A DNA stretch of 64,000 nucleotides from NCBI GenBank assembly GCA_003612585.1, contig RAZH01000005.1, positions 124,001 through 188,000 of the forward strand, in the 5' to 3' direction. The notes beneath the pieces were generated by a model. That model did no database searches. It saw only the letters and a list, made by a program, of their open reading frames with translations, and was not told the DNA's origin. Numbering within the stretch: the stretch's first letter is position 1; every line of letters begins with the position of its first letter. Below, piece after piece: positions 35,780 to 45,578 of the stretch. The position numbers and the translations under genes are program-made. The stretch comes from a bacterium 1XD42-54. GTDB taxonomy: Bacteria > Bacillota > Clostridia > Lachnospirales > Lachnospiraceae.

Positions 35780-37093
35780 CTACTCTGATAAGAAGCCTTT
35801 GTAGTTACGCACTAACATCTGGGATTCAATCTGTTTTAAAGTTTCAAGGATAACACCCACAATGATGATGATAGAGGTTCCTCCGAAGGAAACCTGTGCA
35901 CCGAATACTCCGTTAAAGAATACCGGCACCAGAACTACGATGATGAGTCCTGCAGCACCAAGGAAAACAAGGTATCCAAGAATTTTGTTCAGGTAATCTG
36001 TCGTTGGCTTGCCCGGCCGGATACCCGGGATAAATCCGCCCTGTTTTTTCATATTGTCTGCAACTTCAATCGGGTTAAAGGTGATTGAAGTATAGAAATA
36101 AGCAAAAAATACGATCAAAACAATATACAGAATCAAACCAATCGAATATACCGGTTTGTTAAAATTAAACCAGTTGCCCTGGCTGAGCATTCCAATGATT
36201 GTACCTGCGACTCCGGTCGGATTTGCTCCTGAGAAGGAAATCACAATCTGCGGTATTGACATCAGCGAGGAAGCAAAGATAACCGGGATAACGCCTGCGG
36301 TATTGACCTTCAGCGGAATAAATGTAGACTGTCCGCCCACCATCTTTCTGCCCTGCATCTTCTTTGCATACTGCACCGGAATCTTCCGGATCGCATCATT
36401 CAGTACAATTACCAGAATGATAGTAACCAGAATAACCGCTACGATAATCAGCGCTGCCAGTGCTCCGTGAGCAATGGATTTGCCCTTTACAAACATTTCA
36501 AACAATCCGGTCATATCAGACGGAATGCTGGAAAGAATATTGACCATCAGGACGATGGAAATACCATTTCCTACACCCTTTTCTGTGATTCGCTCACCAA
36601 TCCACATCAGGAAAGCACTTCCTGCTGTGAGTGCAACAACTACAGTAAGTCCTTTTAAGAAATTCATATCCGGAATCAGACCTGAACGTCCAAAGCCTAC
36701 GGTCATAGCTGTACTCTCAACGAGAGCCAACACAACTGTAACGTAACGCGTAATTGTTGCAATCTTCTTACGACCATCTTCTCCATCCTTATGCATCTCC
36801 TCCAATGCCGGAATGGCAATGGTGAGGAGCTGTATAATAATGGATGAAGTAATATACGGCGTAATGCTCAACGCAAAAATTGACATTTTCTCGAAGGAGC
36901 CACCGGTGAATGCAGAGAAGAAATTAAATGCATCATTGGACTGCTGTGCAAACCACTGTGAAAAATAACTTCTGTTTACTCCGGGTACCGGAAGCTGTGA
37001 GCCAAGCCGAATCACAATAATCATGCAAAAAGTGAAAAAAAGCTTTTTGCGAATGTCTTTAACTCTAAACGCATTCTTCAGTGTCTCTAACAT
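35780..37093 (-). CDS. secY: Preprotein translocase subunit SecY
   Basis: 437 residues, ten membrane helices; begins MLETLKNAFRVKDIRKKLFF with plug-region GSQLPVPGVN; RPGKPTTDYL and the C-terminal SQMLVRNYKGFL are diagnostic. The channel for Sec-dependent export. Directly follows rplO (one base between). A 172-base gap to adk holds nothing I can support. Confidence 0.97.
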   Translation of the reverse strand: MLETLKNAFRVKDIRKKLFFTFCMIIVIRLGSQLPVPGVNRSYFSQWFAQQSNDAFNFFSAFTGGSFEKMSIFALSITPYITSSIIIQLLTIAIPALEEMHKDGEDGRKKIATITRYVTVVLALVESTAMTVGFGRSGLIPDMNFLKGLTVVVALTAGSAFLMWIGERITEKGVGNGISIVLMVNILSSIPSDMTGLFEMFVKGKSIAHGALAALIIVAVILVTIILVIVLNDAIRKIPVQYAKKMQGRKMVGGQSTFIPLKVNTAGVIPVIFASSLMSIPQIVISFSGANPTGVAGTIIGMLSQGNWFNFNKPVYSIGLILYIVLIVFFAYFYTSITFNPIEVADNMKKQGGFIPGIRPGKPTTDYLNKILGYLVFLGAAGLIIVVLVPVFFNGVFGAQVSFGGTSIIIIVGVILETLKQIESQMLVRNYKGFLSE

Positions 37094-37094
37094 A

Positions 37095-37535
37095 TTAGAT
37101 CACCTCTGCTTTTCCACCGAGCTCTTCGATTTTCGTTTTTGCGCTTTCACTGAAAGCATTTACCTTTACAGTCAGTTTCTTTGTCAGTGTTCCGCCGCCA
37201 AGTACTTTCACGCCGTCTTTCACACTCTTTACGATACCGGTCTCAATGAGTTTCTCAATCGTAACCTCTGTACCGTTATCAAATACTTCCAGTGCGCCCA
37301 TGTTGATTGCTTCAATTTCCAGAGTATTTCTGTTCGTGAAGCCTCTCTTCGGGAGACGTCTGTACAAAGGCATCTGTCCACCTTCGAAACCAATTCTCGG
37401 TGCGCCTGAACGTGCTTTCTGACCTTTATGTCCCTTACCTGCTGTTTTACCGTTTCCGGAAGCGTGACCACGTCCTCTTCTGAAATTATCGCTGTGTACG
37501 GAACCTGCAGCTGGTTTTAAGTTTGATAAATCCAT
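37095..37535 (-). CDS. rplO: 50S ribosomal protein L15
   Basis: 146 residues; [20 protein letters not shown] followed by the Gly-rich [20 protein letters not shown] tail that enters the subunit core. In the spc operon order rpmD-rplO-secY. Confidence 0.97.
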   Translation of the reverse strand: MDLSNLKPAAGSVHSDNFRRGRGHASGNGKTAGKGHKGQKARSGAPRIGFEGGQMPLYRRLPKRGFTNRNTLEIEAINMGALEVFDNGTEVTIEKLIETGIVKSVKDGVKVLGGGTLTKKLTVKVNAFSESAKTKIEELGGKAEVI

Positions 37536-37562
37536 TATGGCACCTCCTTATCTGAATATTAT

Positions 37563-37745
37563 TTATGCTTCTTCTACCTTAACCATATGGCAAACCTGAG
37601 CAATCATGCCTTTTACCGCATCATTGTTCGGAAGCTCCACCGTTTTGTGCATCTTTGTAAGGCCAAGTGCCTTAACTGTTGCACGATGCTTCGGAATCGC
37701 ACCGATCGGTGATTTAACTAATGTGATTTTTAATTTATCTGCCAT
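37563..37745 (-). CDS. rpmD: 50S ribosomal protein L30
   Basis: 60 residues, KITLVKSPIGAIPKHRATVK and LGLTKMHKTVELPNN are the family core. Between rpsE and rplO. Confidence 0.97.
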   Translation of the reverse strand: MADKLKITLVKSPIGAIPKHRATVKALGLTKMHKTVELPNNDAVKGMIAQVCHMVKVEEA

Positions 37746-37757
37746 CGTTCAAACCTC

Positions 37758-38267
37758 CTAACCCAGAATCTCTTCTACAGATTTTCCGCGAAGTCTGGCA
37801 ACTTCCTCCGGAGATTTCATCTGCTTCAGCGCTTCCAGTGTTGCAAGAACAACGTTCTGCTTATTGTTGGAACCAAGTGATTTTGCACGGATATTTTTAA
37901 TACCTGCGATCTCCAGAACATTACGTGCCGGGCCACCTGCGATGATACCAGTACCAAGCGGGGCTTTGCGGAGCAGTACGGATGCGCCGCCAAACTTTCC
38001 TGTAAAATCGTACGGTACGCTGGCATCCTCATTCATCGGGATGCAGATCAGCTTTTTCATTGCATCTTCTTTGCCCTTACGGATTGCTTCCGGAATTTCT
38101 GTTGCTTTTCCAAGGCCGGCGCCTACGTGTCCGTTGCCGTCACCAACAACAACCAGAGCTGTAAAACGCATGGTACGACCACCTTTTACAGTCTTAGATA
38201 CACGCTTGATTGACACTACCTTGTCAGTCAGTTCGAACTGATTCGGATCGATAATCTCATGTCTCAT
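37758..38267 (-). CDS. rpsE: 30S ribosomal protein S5
   Basis: 169 residues; double-stranded RNA-binding part [19 protein letters not shown] and C-terminal [19 protein letters not shown]. Twelve bases before rpmD. Confidence 0.97.
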   Translation of the reverse strand: MRHEIIDPNQFELTDKVVSIKRVSKTVKGGRTMRFTALVVVGDGNGHVGAGLGKATEIPEAIRKGKEDAMKKLICIPMNEDASVPYDFTGKFGGASVLLRKAPLGTGIIAGGPARNVLEIAGIKNIRAKSLGSNNKQNVVLATLEALKQMKSPEEVARLRGKSVEEILG

Positions 38268-38284
38268 GTGTCTTTTCCTCCCTC

Positions 38285-38653
38285 TTAGAATTCCAGCCCA
38301 GCTTCTCTTGCTGCCTCTGCCAGTGCTTTTACTTTGCCCTGATAGATAAATCCGCCTCTGTCAAAAACAACCTCTTTGATTCCTTTTTCAAGAGCCTTCT
38401 GCGCAATAACTTTTCCAAGATAAGCCGCTGCATCAACGTTGTTGGTCTTCTCCAGCTCTGCCTTCACTTCTTTCTGAAGTGTGCTTGCAGCTGCCAGAGT
38501 GTTTCCAACGGAGTCATCAATAATCTGTGCATACATATGATTATTGCTTCTGAACACAGCAAGACGTGGTCTTTCAGCAGTGCCGCTGAAACGATTACGA
38601 ATTCTTTTATGCTTATTCAAACGAACTTTAGTTCTCGATTCTTTGCTAACCAT
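38285..38653 (-). CDS. rplR: 50S ribosomal protein L18
   Basis: 122 residues; 5S rRNA-binding protein with [20 protein letters not shown] and the end [17 protein letters not shown]. Between rplF and rpsE. Confidence 0.97.
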   Translation of the reverse strand: MVSKESRTKVRLNKHKRIRNRFSGTAERPRLAVFRSNNHMYAQIIDDSVGNTLAAASTLQKEVKAELEKTNNVDAAAYLGKVIAQKALEKGIKEVVFDRGGFIYQGKVKALAEAAREAGLEF

Positions 38654-38671
38654 TCTTCACACTCTCCTTAT

Positions 38672-39211
38672 TTATTTTTTACCAGTCTTACCAACTTTAC
38701 GTCTGATTACCTCGTCAGCATACTTGATACCCTTACCCTTATACGGCTCCGGTTTTCTCTTTTCTCTGATCTCGGCTGCGTACTGGCCAACCTGCTCTTT
38801 GTTGATACCAGAAACAACAATCTTGTTTCCATCAACCTTTGTTTCGATTCCGTCCGGATCTTCCATCTCTACCGGATGTGAATATCCAAGAGACAGCGTC
38901 AGCTTCTTGCCGCTCTTCTGAGCTTTATAACCAACACCGTTTACTTCCAAAGTCTTGGTATAACCTTCGCTTACACCAACTACCATGTTGTGAATCAGTG
39001 TTCTGGTAAGACCATGGAGAGATTTCATTCTCTTCAGATCGTTTGGTCTGGTAACTACTACGTGACCATCTTCCATTTTAATTTCCATTTCCTTCGGAAG
39101 TACTCTTTCCAGAGTTCCCTTCGGTCCTTTTGTGGTAACCTTGTTACCTTCTGCAATCGTAACAGTAACGCCTGCCGGAATTGCGATTGGCATTCTTCCT
39201 ATACGTGACAT
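38672..39211 (-). CDS. rplF: 50S ribosomal protein L6
   Basis: 179 residues; begins [19 protein letters not shown] and contains the C-terminal signature [15 protein letters not shown] 452-base spacer separates it from rpsH upstream, against tens of bases normally. Confidence 0.97.
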   Translation of the reverse strand: MSRIGRMPIAIPAGVTVTIAEGNKVTTKGPKGTLERVLPKEMEIKMEDGHVVVTRPNDLKRMKSLHGLTRTLIHNMVVGVSEGYTKTLEVNGVGYKAQKSGKKLTLSLGYSHPVEMEDPDGIETKVDGNKIVVSGINKEQVGQYAAEIREKRKPEPYKGKGIKYADEVIRRKVGKTGKK

Positions 39212-39281
39212 GCCTTTTTCCTCCTTACTTAGATTTTCGGAGAAGGCAGAACGCCTTCTCTGTTTTCAGTATACAAGTCCA

Positions 39282-39436
39282 GTCATGCAGAAAAACAGGG
39301 AGACAGGCTCGGCAAATTTATTTGCCGGAGACTGTATAACTGTTTTGACAGCTGGGCGGGACGCCCAGTGAGTCGCAGACAGGAGCTGCAAAGCAGCGGA
39401 TAGCCTGCGTAGCAGGCGGTCTGCGACCTGCATGAC
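39282..39436 (-). ncRNA. Multi-branched intercistronic RNA structure, copy A (rpsH-rplF spacer)
   Basis: An outer stem GTCATGCAG (39282-39290) / CTGCATGAC (39428-39436) encloses three arms. Arm 1 is nested: AAAACAG/CTGTTTT, ACAG/CTGT, CGGCAAA/TTTGCCG (39292-39346). Arm 2: CTGGGC/GCCCAG (39352-39368). Arm 3: GTCGCAGAC/GTCTGCGAC (39372-39427) holding GCTGCaaaGCAGC and GCCTGCgtaGCAGGC. Copy B at 43806-43955 has the same plan with different bases. An extra hairpin AGAAGGC/GCCTTCT sits at 39241-39259. Function unknown. Confidence 0.65.
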
Positions 39437-39461
39437 GGAATTACTAACTATTACGAGGTGT

Positions 39462-39649
39462 CTTCCTTCGACTAAGCTCTTGCTGCGCCTGTCGACTTGC
39501 ACTCGCTAAGGTTCAGGAAGGGCCTCTTGCGGTAACACCATGGTCACTAACCTCGCCGCCTCATTTTACTCGGCGCTCGCTAAGTGTCCAGGTGGGCTTT
39601 CATACTAAACTCAAACTCGCTTTCGCTCGTTTTCGCTAAGTATTCAATG
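39462..39649 (-). repeat. Three CGCTAAG-type short repeats in the rpsH-rplF spacer
   Basis: Units at about 39462-39520, 39539-39598 and 39601-39649. On the transcribed strand each begins CTTAGCGA and ends with GCTTAGT, GTTAGTG or TTTAGT after about 25-35 bases. The first is about 75% identical over 59 bases to the unit at 40159-40217. They fill the space between copy A and rpsH. Confidence 0.55.
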
Positions 39650-39663
39650 CCAGTGTTCAATGC

Positions 39664-40065
39664 CTACCAAACGAAAGCAAGAACCTCGCCGCCAACCTGA
39701 AGTTTTCTGGCCTCTTTGTCTGTGATAACGCCCTGATTTGTAGAAAGGATCGCTACACCCAGACCACCAAGTACTCTCGGAAGATTCTCTTTGCCTGCGT
39801 ATACGCGAAGACCCGGCTTAGAGATTCTCTTAATACCTGTAATGATTTTTTCGTTCTTGTCAGCACCATATTTCAGAGTGATATGAATTGTCTTTACAAC
39901 TCCATCCTCGATCAGGTCATATTTTTTGATGTATCCTTCGTCCAGAAGAATGTTTGCGATTGCAAGTTTCATTTTGGATGACGGTACATCTACGGTATCG
40001 TGTTTTGCAGTATTTGCGTTACGGATTCTTGTAAGCATATCTGCAATCGGATCGCTCATTGTCAT
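39664..40065 (-). CDS. rpsH: 30S ribosomal protein S8
   Basis: 133 residues; [20 protein letters not shown] and the C-terminal [20 protein letters not shown]. Start after AGGAGGAAACTATC. Between rpsN and rplF. Confidence 0.97.
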   Translation of the reverse strand: MTMSDPIADMLTRIRNANTAKHDTVDVPSSKMKLAIANILLDEGYIKKYDLIEDGVVKTIHITLKYGADKNEKIITGIKRISKPGLRVYAGKENLPRVLGGLGVAILSTNQGVITDKEARKLQVGGEVLAFVW

Positions 40066-40158
40066 GATAGTTTCCTCCTGTTTTTCAGACTTTTCATGTC
40101 ATGTTGTTGTTTTGGTTTGTTATATATCTTGGCTGCCCACTATCTAAAGAAGGGGTAT

Positions 40159-40267
40159 GTTCCTTCAACTAAACTCATGCTGCGCTTACCAGCTTGCATT
40201 CGTTAAGGCTCAGGAACGACCTCGCGCTAAGTTCATTCTTCGCCTTCGGCTCGAATTCACTAAGCTG
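40159..40267 (-). repeat. Two CGCTAAG-type repeats in the rpsN-rpsH spacer
   Basis: Unit 40159-40217 matches the unit at 39462-39520 (TTCCTTC-ACTAA-CTC-TGCTGCGC blocks shared, ending TAAGG-TCAGGAA). A shorter unit follows at about 40224-40267 (GCGCTAAGTTC ... CACTAAGCTG). They run almost up to the rpsN stop. Confidence 0.55.
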
Positions 40268-40274
40268 CTTTCGG

Positions 40275-40460
40275 TCACCAGCTTGCTTTCTTTACTCCCG
40301 GGATCTGTCCCTTGTATGCCAGTTCACGGAAGCATACACGGCAGATGCCATATTTTCTCAGAACGGAATGCGGACGTCCGCAGATTCTGCAGCGTGTATA
40401 TGCTCTCGTGGAGAACTTCGGTGTGCGCTGCTGTTTGATTTTCATTGCTGTCTTTGCCAT
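40275..40460 (-). CDS. rpsN: 30S ribosomal protein S14, zinc-binding type
   Basis: 61 residues with two zinc cysteine pairs ([20 protein letters not shown]) and the end [10 protein letters not shown]. The short zinc form is standard in Clostridia. Confidence 0.97.
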   Translation of the reverse strand: MAKTAMKIKQQRTPKFSTRAYTRCRICGRPHSVLRKYGICRVCFRELAYKGQIPGVKKASW

Positions 40461-40488
40461 GAAATTTTCCTCCTACTATGCTGTCTTT

Positions 40489-41028
40489 TTATTTCGTAAA
40501 CGGCATATTGAATAATCTCAACAATTCACGGGCTTCTTCATCTGTCTTGGCAGTTGTAACGAAGATTACATCCATACCTCTGACTTTATCGATCTTATCG
40601 TACTCGATTTCCGGGAAGATCAGCTGCTCTTTGATACCAAGAGCATAGTTTCCTCTACCGTCGAATGCGTTCGGGTTTACACCTCTGAAGTCACGTACAC
40701 GCGGCAGTGCAAGATTGATCAGGCGGTCTACGAAATCATACATCTTCTCACCACGAAGTGTAGTTTTGCAACCAATTGCCATACCTTCTCTGATCTTGAA
40801 GTTTGCAACGGAATTTTTAGCCTTTGTAAGAACTGCCTTCTGGCCGGTAATTGTTTCCATATCCTTTACAGCAGATTCCAGAACCTTCGCATTGTCCTTG
40901 GCTTCACCAACACCCATGTTGATTACAACCTTGTCAAGCTTCGGAACTTCCATAATATTTTTATATCCGAATTTTTTGATCATAGCATCTACGATCTCAT
41001 TTTGATAAATCTCTTTCAGTCTGCTCAA
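40489..41028 (-). CDS. rplE: 50S ribosomal protein L5
   Basis: 179 residues; [20 protein letters not shown] at the start, [18 protein letters not shown] near the end. The most credible start is the TTG at 41028, nine bases after GGAGG. The TTG at 41037 directly abuts the Shine-Dalgarno and is unlikely. Confidence 0.95.
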   Translation of the reverse strand: MSRLKEIYQNEIVDAMIKKFGYKNIMEVPKLDKVVINMGVGEAKDNAKVLESAVKDMETITGQKAVLTKAKNSVANFKIREGMAIGCKTTLRGEKMYDFVDRLINLALPRVRDFRGVNPNAFDGRGNYALGIKEQLIFPEIEYDKIDKVRGMDVIFVTTAKTDEEARELLRLFNMPFTK

Positions 41029-41050
41029 CTTGTGCAACCTCCTCTCCTAC

Positions 41051-41350
41051 TTAGTTAATCACTTCGCCGGTAGATTTTGCTACGCGGACTTTTTTATCTC
41101 CATCCATCTTAAAACCAACTCTTGTTGCCTTACCTTTATGAAGGTACATAACATTGGATGCATCGATATAGGACTCTTTGTTCACGATGCCGCCCTGCTG
41201 GTTTGCTGCTGACGGTTTTGCATGCTTTGTTACCATGCCGATTCCCTCAACGAGTACCTTACCGTCCTTTACAGCCAGAACCTTGCCATCTTTACCTTTA
41301 TCTTTGCCTGCGATTACCTTAACTGTATCGCCTGTCTTGATCTTATTCAT
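41051..41350 (-). CDS. rplX: 50S ribosomal protein L24
   Basis: 99 residues; KOW motif [20 protein letters not shown] and the short C-terminal [19 protein letters not shown]. Between rplN and rplE. Confidence 0.97.
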   Translation of the reverse strand: MNKIKTGDTVKVIAGKDKGKDGKVLAVKDGKVLVEGIGMVTKHAKPSAANQQGGIVNKESYIDASNVMYLHKGKATRVGFKMDGDKKVRVAKSTGEVIN

Positions 41351-41364
41351 TCTTTTGGCCCTCC

Positions 41365-41733
41365 TTATAATACTTCCGGAGCCAAAGAAACGATCTTCAT
41401 GAACTTCTTATCACGAAGCTCTCTGGCTACTGGTCCAAAAATACGTGTTCCTCTCGGATTCAGGTCATCCTTGATAATAACTGCTGCATTTTCATCAAAT
41501 CTGATATAAGAACCGTCTTTACGGCGAACACCATTTACTGTACGTACTACAACAGCCTTTACAACGTCACCCTTTTTAACAACACCACCTGGTGTTGCAT
41601 CTTTAACAGAAGCAACGATAATATCGCCAATACTTGCATATCTTCTTGTAGAACCACCCATAACACGGATGCAGAGAAGCTCTTTCGCACCAGTATTATC
41701 AGCAACTCTCAGTCTGGTTTCCTGCTGTACCAT
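41365..41733 (-). CDS. rplN: 50S ribosomal protein L14
   Basis: 122 residues; [20 protein letters not shown] and the end [19 protein letters not shown] are family hallmarks. Between rpsQ and rplX. Confidence 0.97.
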   Translation of the reverse strand: MVQQETRLRVADNTGAKELLCIRVMGGSTRRYASIGDIIVASVKDATPGGVVKKGDVVKAVVVRTVNGVRRKDGSYIRFDENAAVIIKDDLNPRGTRIFGPVARELRDKKFMKIVSLAPEVL

Positions 41734-41751
41734 GCTGATATACCTCCTATA

Positions 41752-42006
41752 CTATTTAACCTTTTCAACGATTTCAACAAGTCTCCATCTCTTATCTTTT
41801 GACAGCGGTCTTGTCTCCATAACTTTTACTGTATCTCCGATATTGCATTCGTTGTTCTCGTCATGAGCTTTCAGCTTGTAAGTTCTCTTTACGATTTTGT
41901 TGTAAAGCGGATGTCTTACGTGGTCTTCTACTGCAACAACGATTGTTTTGTCCATTTTGTCACTGACAACCTTACCCGTACGGGTTTTTCTAAGATTTCT
42001 TTCCAC
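41752..42006 (-). CDS. rpsQ: 30S ribosomal protein S17
   Basis: 84 residues ([20 protein letters not shown]). The start is the GTG at 42006, eight bases after AAAGGAG; the in-frame TTG at 42027 would add seven non-family residues encoded by the Shine-Dalgarno itself. Confidence 0.95.
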   Translation of the reverse strand: MERNLRKTRTGKVVSDKMDKTIVVAVEDHVRHPLYNKIVKRTYKLKAHDENNECNIGDTVKVMETRPLSKDKRWRLVEIVEKVK

Positions 42007-42042
42007 GGAAAATTCTCCTTTCTTCAATCTGAACTGCGCCGA

Positions 42043-42246
42043 TTAAGCGTTTGCTTTTTCTGTGATAACGGTCTGAATTCTGGCGATGTTCTTGCGAACC
42101 TCTTTGATCCTGCTCGTGTTATCCAGCTGATTCGTTGCATTCTGGAATCTCAGATTGAAAAGTTCCTTCTTAGCAGCTACTAATTCTTCATTTAATTCTG
42201 CAGCTGATTTGTTCTTTAAATCTTCCACATACTTATTAATTTTCAC
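42043..42246 (-). CDS. rpmC: 50S ribosomal protein L29
   Basis: 67 residues ([36 protein letters not shown]). Start GTG at 42246 is preferred to GTG 42255 on spacing from AAGGCGG. It overlaps the rplP stop by 11 bases. Confidence 0.95.
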   Translation of the reverse strand: MKINKYVEDLKNKSAAELNEELVAAKKELFNLRFQNATNQLDNTSRIKEVRKNIARIQTVITEKANA

Positions 42247-42673
42247 TGTTATCACCGCCTTCTAAGTCTGCACGAGAAACGATTTTACATTTGCAAGGTA
42301 ACTTGTGCATGGCAAGACGCAATGCCTCACGAGCAACTTCCTCAGGAACTCCTGCAAGCTCGAACATTACGCGGCCTGGTTTTACAACTGCTACCCAGTA
42401 CTCCAGCGTTCCTTTTCCGGAACCCATTCGTGTTTCTGCCGGTTTTGCTGTTACTGGTTTATCCGGGAAAATCTTGATCCATACCTTACCACCACGCTTG
42501 ATGTAACGTGTCATAGCGATACGGGCTGCCTCAATCTGGTTTGATCTGATCCAGCACGGCTCAGTAGCCACAAGACCAAAATCACCGTAGGAGATTGTAT
42601 TTCCTCTTAACGCTTTTCCTTTCATGGAACCGCGGAACTGTTTACGACGTTTTACTCTCTTTGGCATTAACAT
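42236..42673 (-). CDS. rplP: 50S ribosomal protein L16
   Basis: 145 residues; [20 protein letters not shown] and [20 protein letters not shown]. The C-terminal LEGGDNSEN is an acidic extension that overlaps rpmC. Confidence 0.97.
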   Translation of the reverse strand: MLMPKRVKRRKQFRGSMKGKALRGNTISYGDFGLVATEPCWIRSNQIEAARIAMTRYIKRGGKVWIKIFPDKPVTAKPAETRMGSGKGTLEYWVAVVKPGRVMFELAGVPEEVAREALRLAMHKLPCKCKIVSRADLEGGDNSEN

Positions 42674-42675
42674 AA

Positions 42676-43326
42676 TTATTTATCGCTCCCTTCTTTTTTA
42701 GATGGAAGTACTTCGCCCTTGTAGATCCAAACCTTTACGCCAACTTTGCCGTAGGTTGTATCTGCCTCAGCGAATCCATAGTCAATATCTGCTCTCAGTG
42801 TCTGAAGCGGAATAGTTCCGTCACTGTAGAACTCAGTACGTGCCATATCGGCTCCGCCAAGACGTCCGGATGCGCAGGTCTTGATACCGAGTGCGCCGGC
42901 TTTCATCGTTCTGCTCATGGTAGACTTCATGGCACGACGGAAGGAAACACGGTTCTCAAGCTGTGCTGCAATATTCTCTGCAACGAGCTGAGCATCCTTA
43001 TCCGGTCTCTTGATCTCTTTGATATCAACAATAAGCTTTTTATCAACAAGCTTCTGAAGCTCTGCTTTCAATTTTTCGATCTCAGCTCCACCCTTACCGA
43101 TTACAACGCCCGGTTTTGCTGTGTGGATGATAACTTTGATGCGATCAGATGCTCTTTCGATTTCAATCTTGGAAACACCTGCACTGTATAATCTCTTTTT
43201 CAGGAATTTTCTGATTTCGTGGTCCTGTACCAGGCAGTCAGCGAAATCACCTTCTGCATACCATCTGGAATCCCAGTCTTTAATAACGCCAACTCTAAGA
43301 CCGTGTGGATTTACTTTCTGTCCCAT
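42676..43326 (-). CDS. rpsC: 30S ribosomal protein S3
   Basis: 216 residues; [22 protein letters not shown]-domain [17 protein letters not shown] and C-terminal [19 protein letters not shown]. Between rplV and rplP. Confidence 0.97.
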   Translation of the reverse strand: MGQKVNPHGLRVGVIKDWDSRWYAEGDFADCLVQDHEIRKFLKKRLYSAGVSKIEIERASDRIKVIIHTAKPGVVIGKGGAEIEKLKAELQKLVDKKLIVDIKEIKRPDKDAQLVAENIAAQLENRVSFRRAMKSTMSRTMKAGALGIKTCASGRLGGADMARTEFYSDGTIPLQTLRADIDYGFAEADTTYGKVGVKVWIYKGEVLPSKKEGSDK

Positions 43327-43337
43327 GATTGTCCTCC

Positions 43338-43724
43338 TTATTTCTCGTTAAGCACGATTGTGATATGGCTCATTCTCTTTTCGATCCTGTAAGCCCTGCC
43401 CTGTGCTCTCGGTCTTACTCGTTTCATTGTCGGTCCCTTGTTTGCGTAGCACTCTTCTACGTACAGGTTCTCGGCACTCATACCGTTGTTGTTTTCAGCG
43501 TTTGCAATTGCTGACTTTAACAGTTTTGCAATCAGTTCAGAAGCATATCTCGGATTGTAAGTAACAATACCAAGTGCTGACTGTACATCTTTACCTCTGA
43601 TCGCGTCTAAAACATAACATGCTTTCTGGACAGAAACACGAGCGTATGACAGCTTTGCTGACGGTCTCGTATCCTTCTGAGCATTTCTCTCTCTCTTAAT
43701 TTGGGATCTATGTCCTTTAGCCAT
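43338..43724 (-). CDS. rplV: 50S ribosomal protein L22
   Basis: 128 residues from ATG 43724 ([20 protein letters not shown]); the loop segment [20 protein letters not shown] lines the exit tunnel. The in-frame codon at 43766 is ignored because it lies in the structured spacer and the family starts at MAKGH. Separated from rpsS by 256 bases. Confidence 0.96.
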   Translation of the reverse strand: MAKGHRSQIKRERNAQKDTRPSAKLSYARVSVQKACYVLDAIRGKDVQSALGIVTYNPRYASELIAKLLKSAIANAENNNGMSAENLYVEECYANKGPTMKRVRPRAQGRAYRIEKRMSHITIVLNEK

Positions 43725-43805
43725 TGGATGTAGCCTCCTTCCATTCTCAGGGCTTTTGCCCCGCAACGCCCTCCCCGGGCGGACTGATTTTATTTCGAAA
43801 TTGAA

Positions 43806-43955
43806 GCAGCAGCAAAATGAAAAAACAGACTGTGCAAGCGCGCTTGCAAAAGGCTGTATTTTTCATTTTGAAGATGGGCAGAATGCCCATCTAAGCCACA
43901 GATGGTTGCTGCTATGCAGCATCCAGTCCCGCAGGGACGATCTGTGGCGTGCTGC
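43806..43955 (-). ncRNA. Multi-branched intercistronic RNA structure, copy B (rpsS-rplV spacer)
   Basis: An outer stem GCAGCA (43806-43811) / TGCTGC (43950-43955) encloses: arm 1, nested AAAATGAAAAA/TTTTTCATTTT (43814-43869), ACAG/CTGT, TGCAAGC/GCTTGCA; arm 2 AGATGGGC/GCCCATCT (43872-43892); arm 3 GCCACAGAT/ATCTGTGGC (43895-43948) holding GCTGCtatGCAGC and GTCCCgcaGGGAC. The helix order and the GCTGC-N3-GCAGC hairpin match copy A; the stem sequences differ but keep pairing. Confidence 0.65.
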
Positions 43956-43980
43956 ACTCTTTATTTTCTGGATTTTATCT

Positions 43981-44262
43981 TTATCTTACACCAGATCTCT
44001 TTTCGTCCTTGCCATGACCTCTGTAGGTTCTGGTAGCAACGAATTCGCCAAGTTTATGGCCAACCATATCTTCTGTAATATATACCGGAACATGCTTTCT
44101 TCCGTCATGAACAGCGATTGTATGTCCAACGAACTGCGGGAAGATTGTGGAACGGCGTGACCAGGTCTTAATAACCTGCTTGCTTCCTGCTGCATTCATG
44201 GCATCTACTTTTTTCAGTAAACTTTCGTCTGCGAAAGGTCCTTTTTTCAGTGAACGAGCCAT
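43981..44262 (-). CDS. rpsS: 30S ribosomal protein S19
   Basis: 93 residues; [20 protein letters not shown] and [20 protein letters not shown]. Between rplB and rplV. Confidence 0.97.
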   Translation of the reverse strand: MARSLKKGPFADESLLKKVDAMNAAGSKQVIKTWSRRSTIFPQFVGHTIAVHDGRKHVPVYITEDMVGHKLGEFVATRTYRGHGKDEKRSGVR

Positions 44263-44290
44263 TGGTTTACCTCCTTATTTTTCTCGAACA

Positions 44291-45133
44291 TTAGTTGATT
44301 GCTTTACCGTCGCGTCTTCTTACGATGAGCTTGTTGGAATGTTTCTTCTTTGCTCTCGTCTTAAGACCAAGTGCAGGTTTGCCCCACGGTGTACACGGAC
44401 CCGGACGTCCGATACCGCACTTACCTTCACCACCACCATGCGGATGGTCATTCGGGTTCATAACAGAACCGCGAACAGTCGGGCGGATACCCATGTTGCG
44501 TTTTCTTCCTGCTTTACCGATGTTGATCAGGTTGTGTTCTGCGTTTCCTACTACACCAACCGTAGCGCGGCAGCTCAGCGGAACCATTCTCATTTCACCG
44601 GACGGAAGTCTCAGTGTTGCGTACTTGCCTTCCTTAGCCATCAACTGTGCTCCGTTACCAGCGGAACGTACCATCTGTCCGCCGTGGCCCGGATAAAGCT
44701 CGATGTTATGCACCATAGTACCAACCGGGATCTGGGAAAGCGGCAGGCAGTTTCCGATACGTACTTCTGCTTCCGGTCCGTTCATGACCTTCATGCCGTC
44801 TTTCAGTCCCTGCGGTGCAAGGATGTATGCCTTCTCACCGTCTGCATAGCAGATCAGTGCGATGTTGGCTGTTCTGTTCGGATCGTATTCGATTCCGATT
44901 ACCGTTGCCGGAATACCATCTTTATTTCTCTTGAAATCGATCACTCTGTATTTCTTTCTGGAACCGCCTCCGCGGTGTCTCACTGTGATCTTACCCTGGT
45001 TATTACGTCCAGACTGCTTCTGCAGTGATACCAGAAGAGCCTTCTCCGGTGAATGCTTTGTAATTTCAGCGTTGTCCAGACCGGTCATGTGTCTTCTGGA
45101 AGGTGTATATGGGTTATAGGTCTTAATTCCCAT
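44291..45133 (-). CDS. rplB: 50S ribosomal protein L2
   Basis: 280 residues from ATG 45133 ([20 protein letters not shown]); peptidyl-transferase-region signature [20 protein letters not shown]. In-frame upstream codons to 45187 are not family sequence. Start follows GAAAGGAGAAACATC. Confidence 0.97.
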   Translation of the reverse strand: MGIKTYNPYTPSRRHMTGLDNAEITKHSPEKALLVSLQKQSGRNNQGKITVRHRGGGSRKKYRVIDFKRNKDGIPATVIGIEYDPNRTANIALICYADGEKAYILAPQGLKDGMKVMNGPEAEVRIGNCLPLSQIPVGTMVHNIELYPGHGGQMVRSAGNGAQLMAKEGKYATLRLPSGEMRMVPLSCRATVGVVGNAEHNLINIGKAGRKRNMGIRPTVRGSVMNPNDHPHGGGEGKCGIGRPGPCTPWGKPALGLKTRAKKKHSNKLIVRRRDGKAIN

Positions 45134-45186
45134 GATGTTTCTCCTTTCGATATTAATTATCATGCGTCGCCGCATATATTCCTTCA

Positions 45187-45278
45187 CGCAACCAAACGCG
45201 CGTCCTGCGCTCGTTAAGGTTCGCGAACGGGCCCCGACTAGGACTCAACCTGCGTCTTCGACTTGGTTTCGTCAAGTC
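45187..45278 (-). repeat. CGTTAAG-type repeat in the rplW-rplB spacer
   Basis: Transcribed strand: ACTTGACGAAACCAAGTCG ... GTTGAGTCCTAGTCGGGGCC, then CCTTAACGAGCGCAGGAC. It shares the CTTAACGA/GAG...TAGT layout with the units at 39462-39649 and 40159-40267 and likewise lies directly upstream of a ribosomal gene. Confidence 0.45.
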
Positions 45279-45578
45279 TTATAAGCCCTCGAAGATCTCG
45301 ATCTCTTTGCTGTCCTCAGTCAGAGTAACGATTGCTTTTTTGGTCTTTGCCGTTTTTCCGACTACCATTCCACGTCTTCTCTTCTTACCGTCAAGGTTCA
45401 TAGTGTTGACACTCTTTACCTTTGTTCCGTCAAACATTTTCTGAACAGCTTCTTTGATCTGATTCTTTGTTGCATCTGTATGAACAAGGAATGTGTATTT
45501 CTTTTCTGACATAGCATTCATGCTCTTCTCGGTAACTACCGGTTTGAGAATGACGTCATAATATCTAATATCTGCCAT
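45279..45578 (-). CDS. rplW: 50S ribosomal protein L23
   Basis: 99 residues; [20 protein letters not shown] and [18 protein letters not shown]. Its ATG overlaps the rplD stop by one base (TAATG). Binds at the tunnel exit. Confidence 0.97.
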   Translation of the reverse strand: MADIRYYDVILKPVVTEKSMNAMSEKKYTFLVHTDATKNQIKEAVQKMFDGTKVKSVNTMNLDGKKRRRGMVVGKTAKTKKAIVTLTEDSKEIEIFEGL

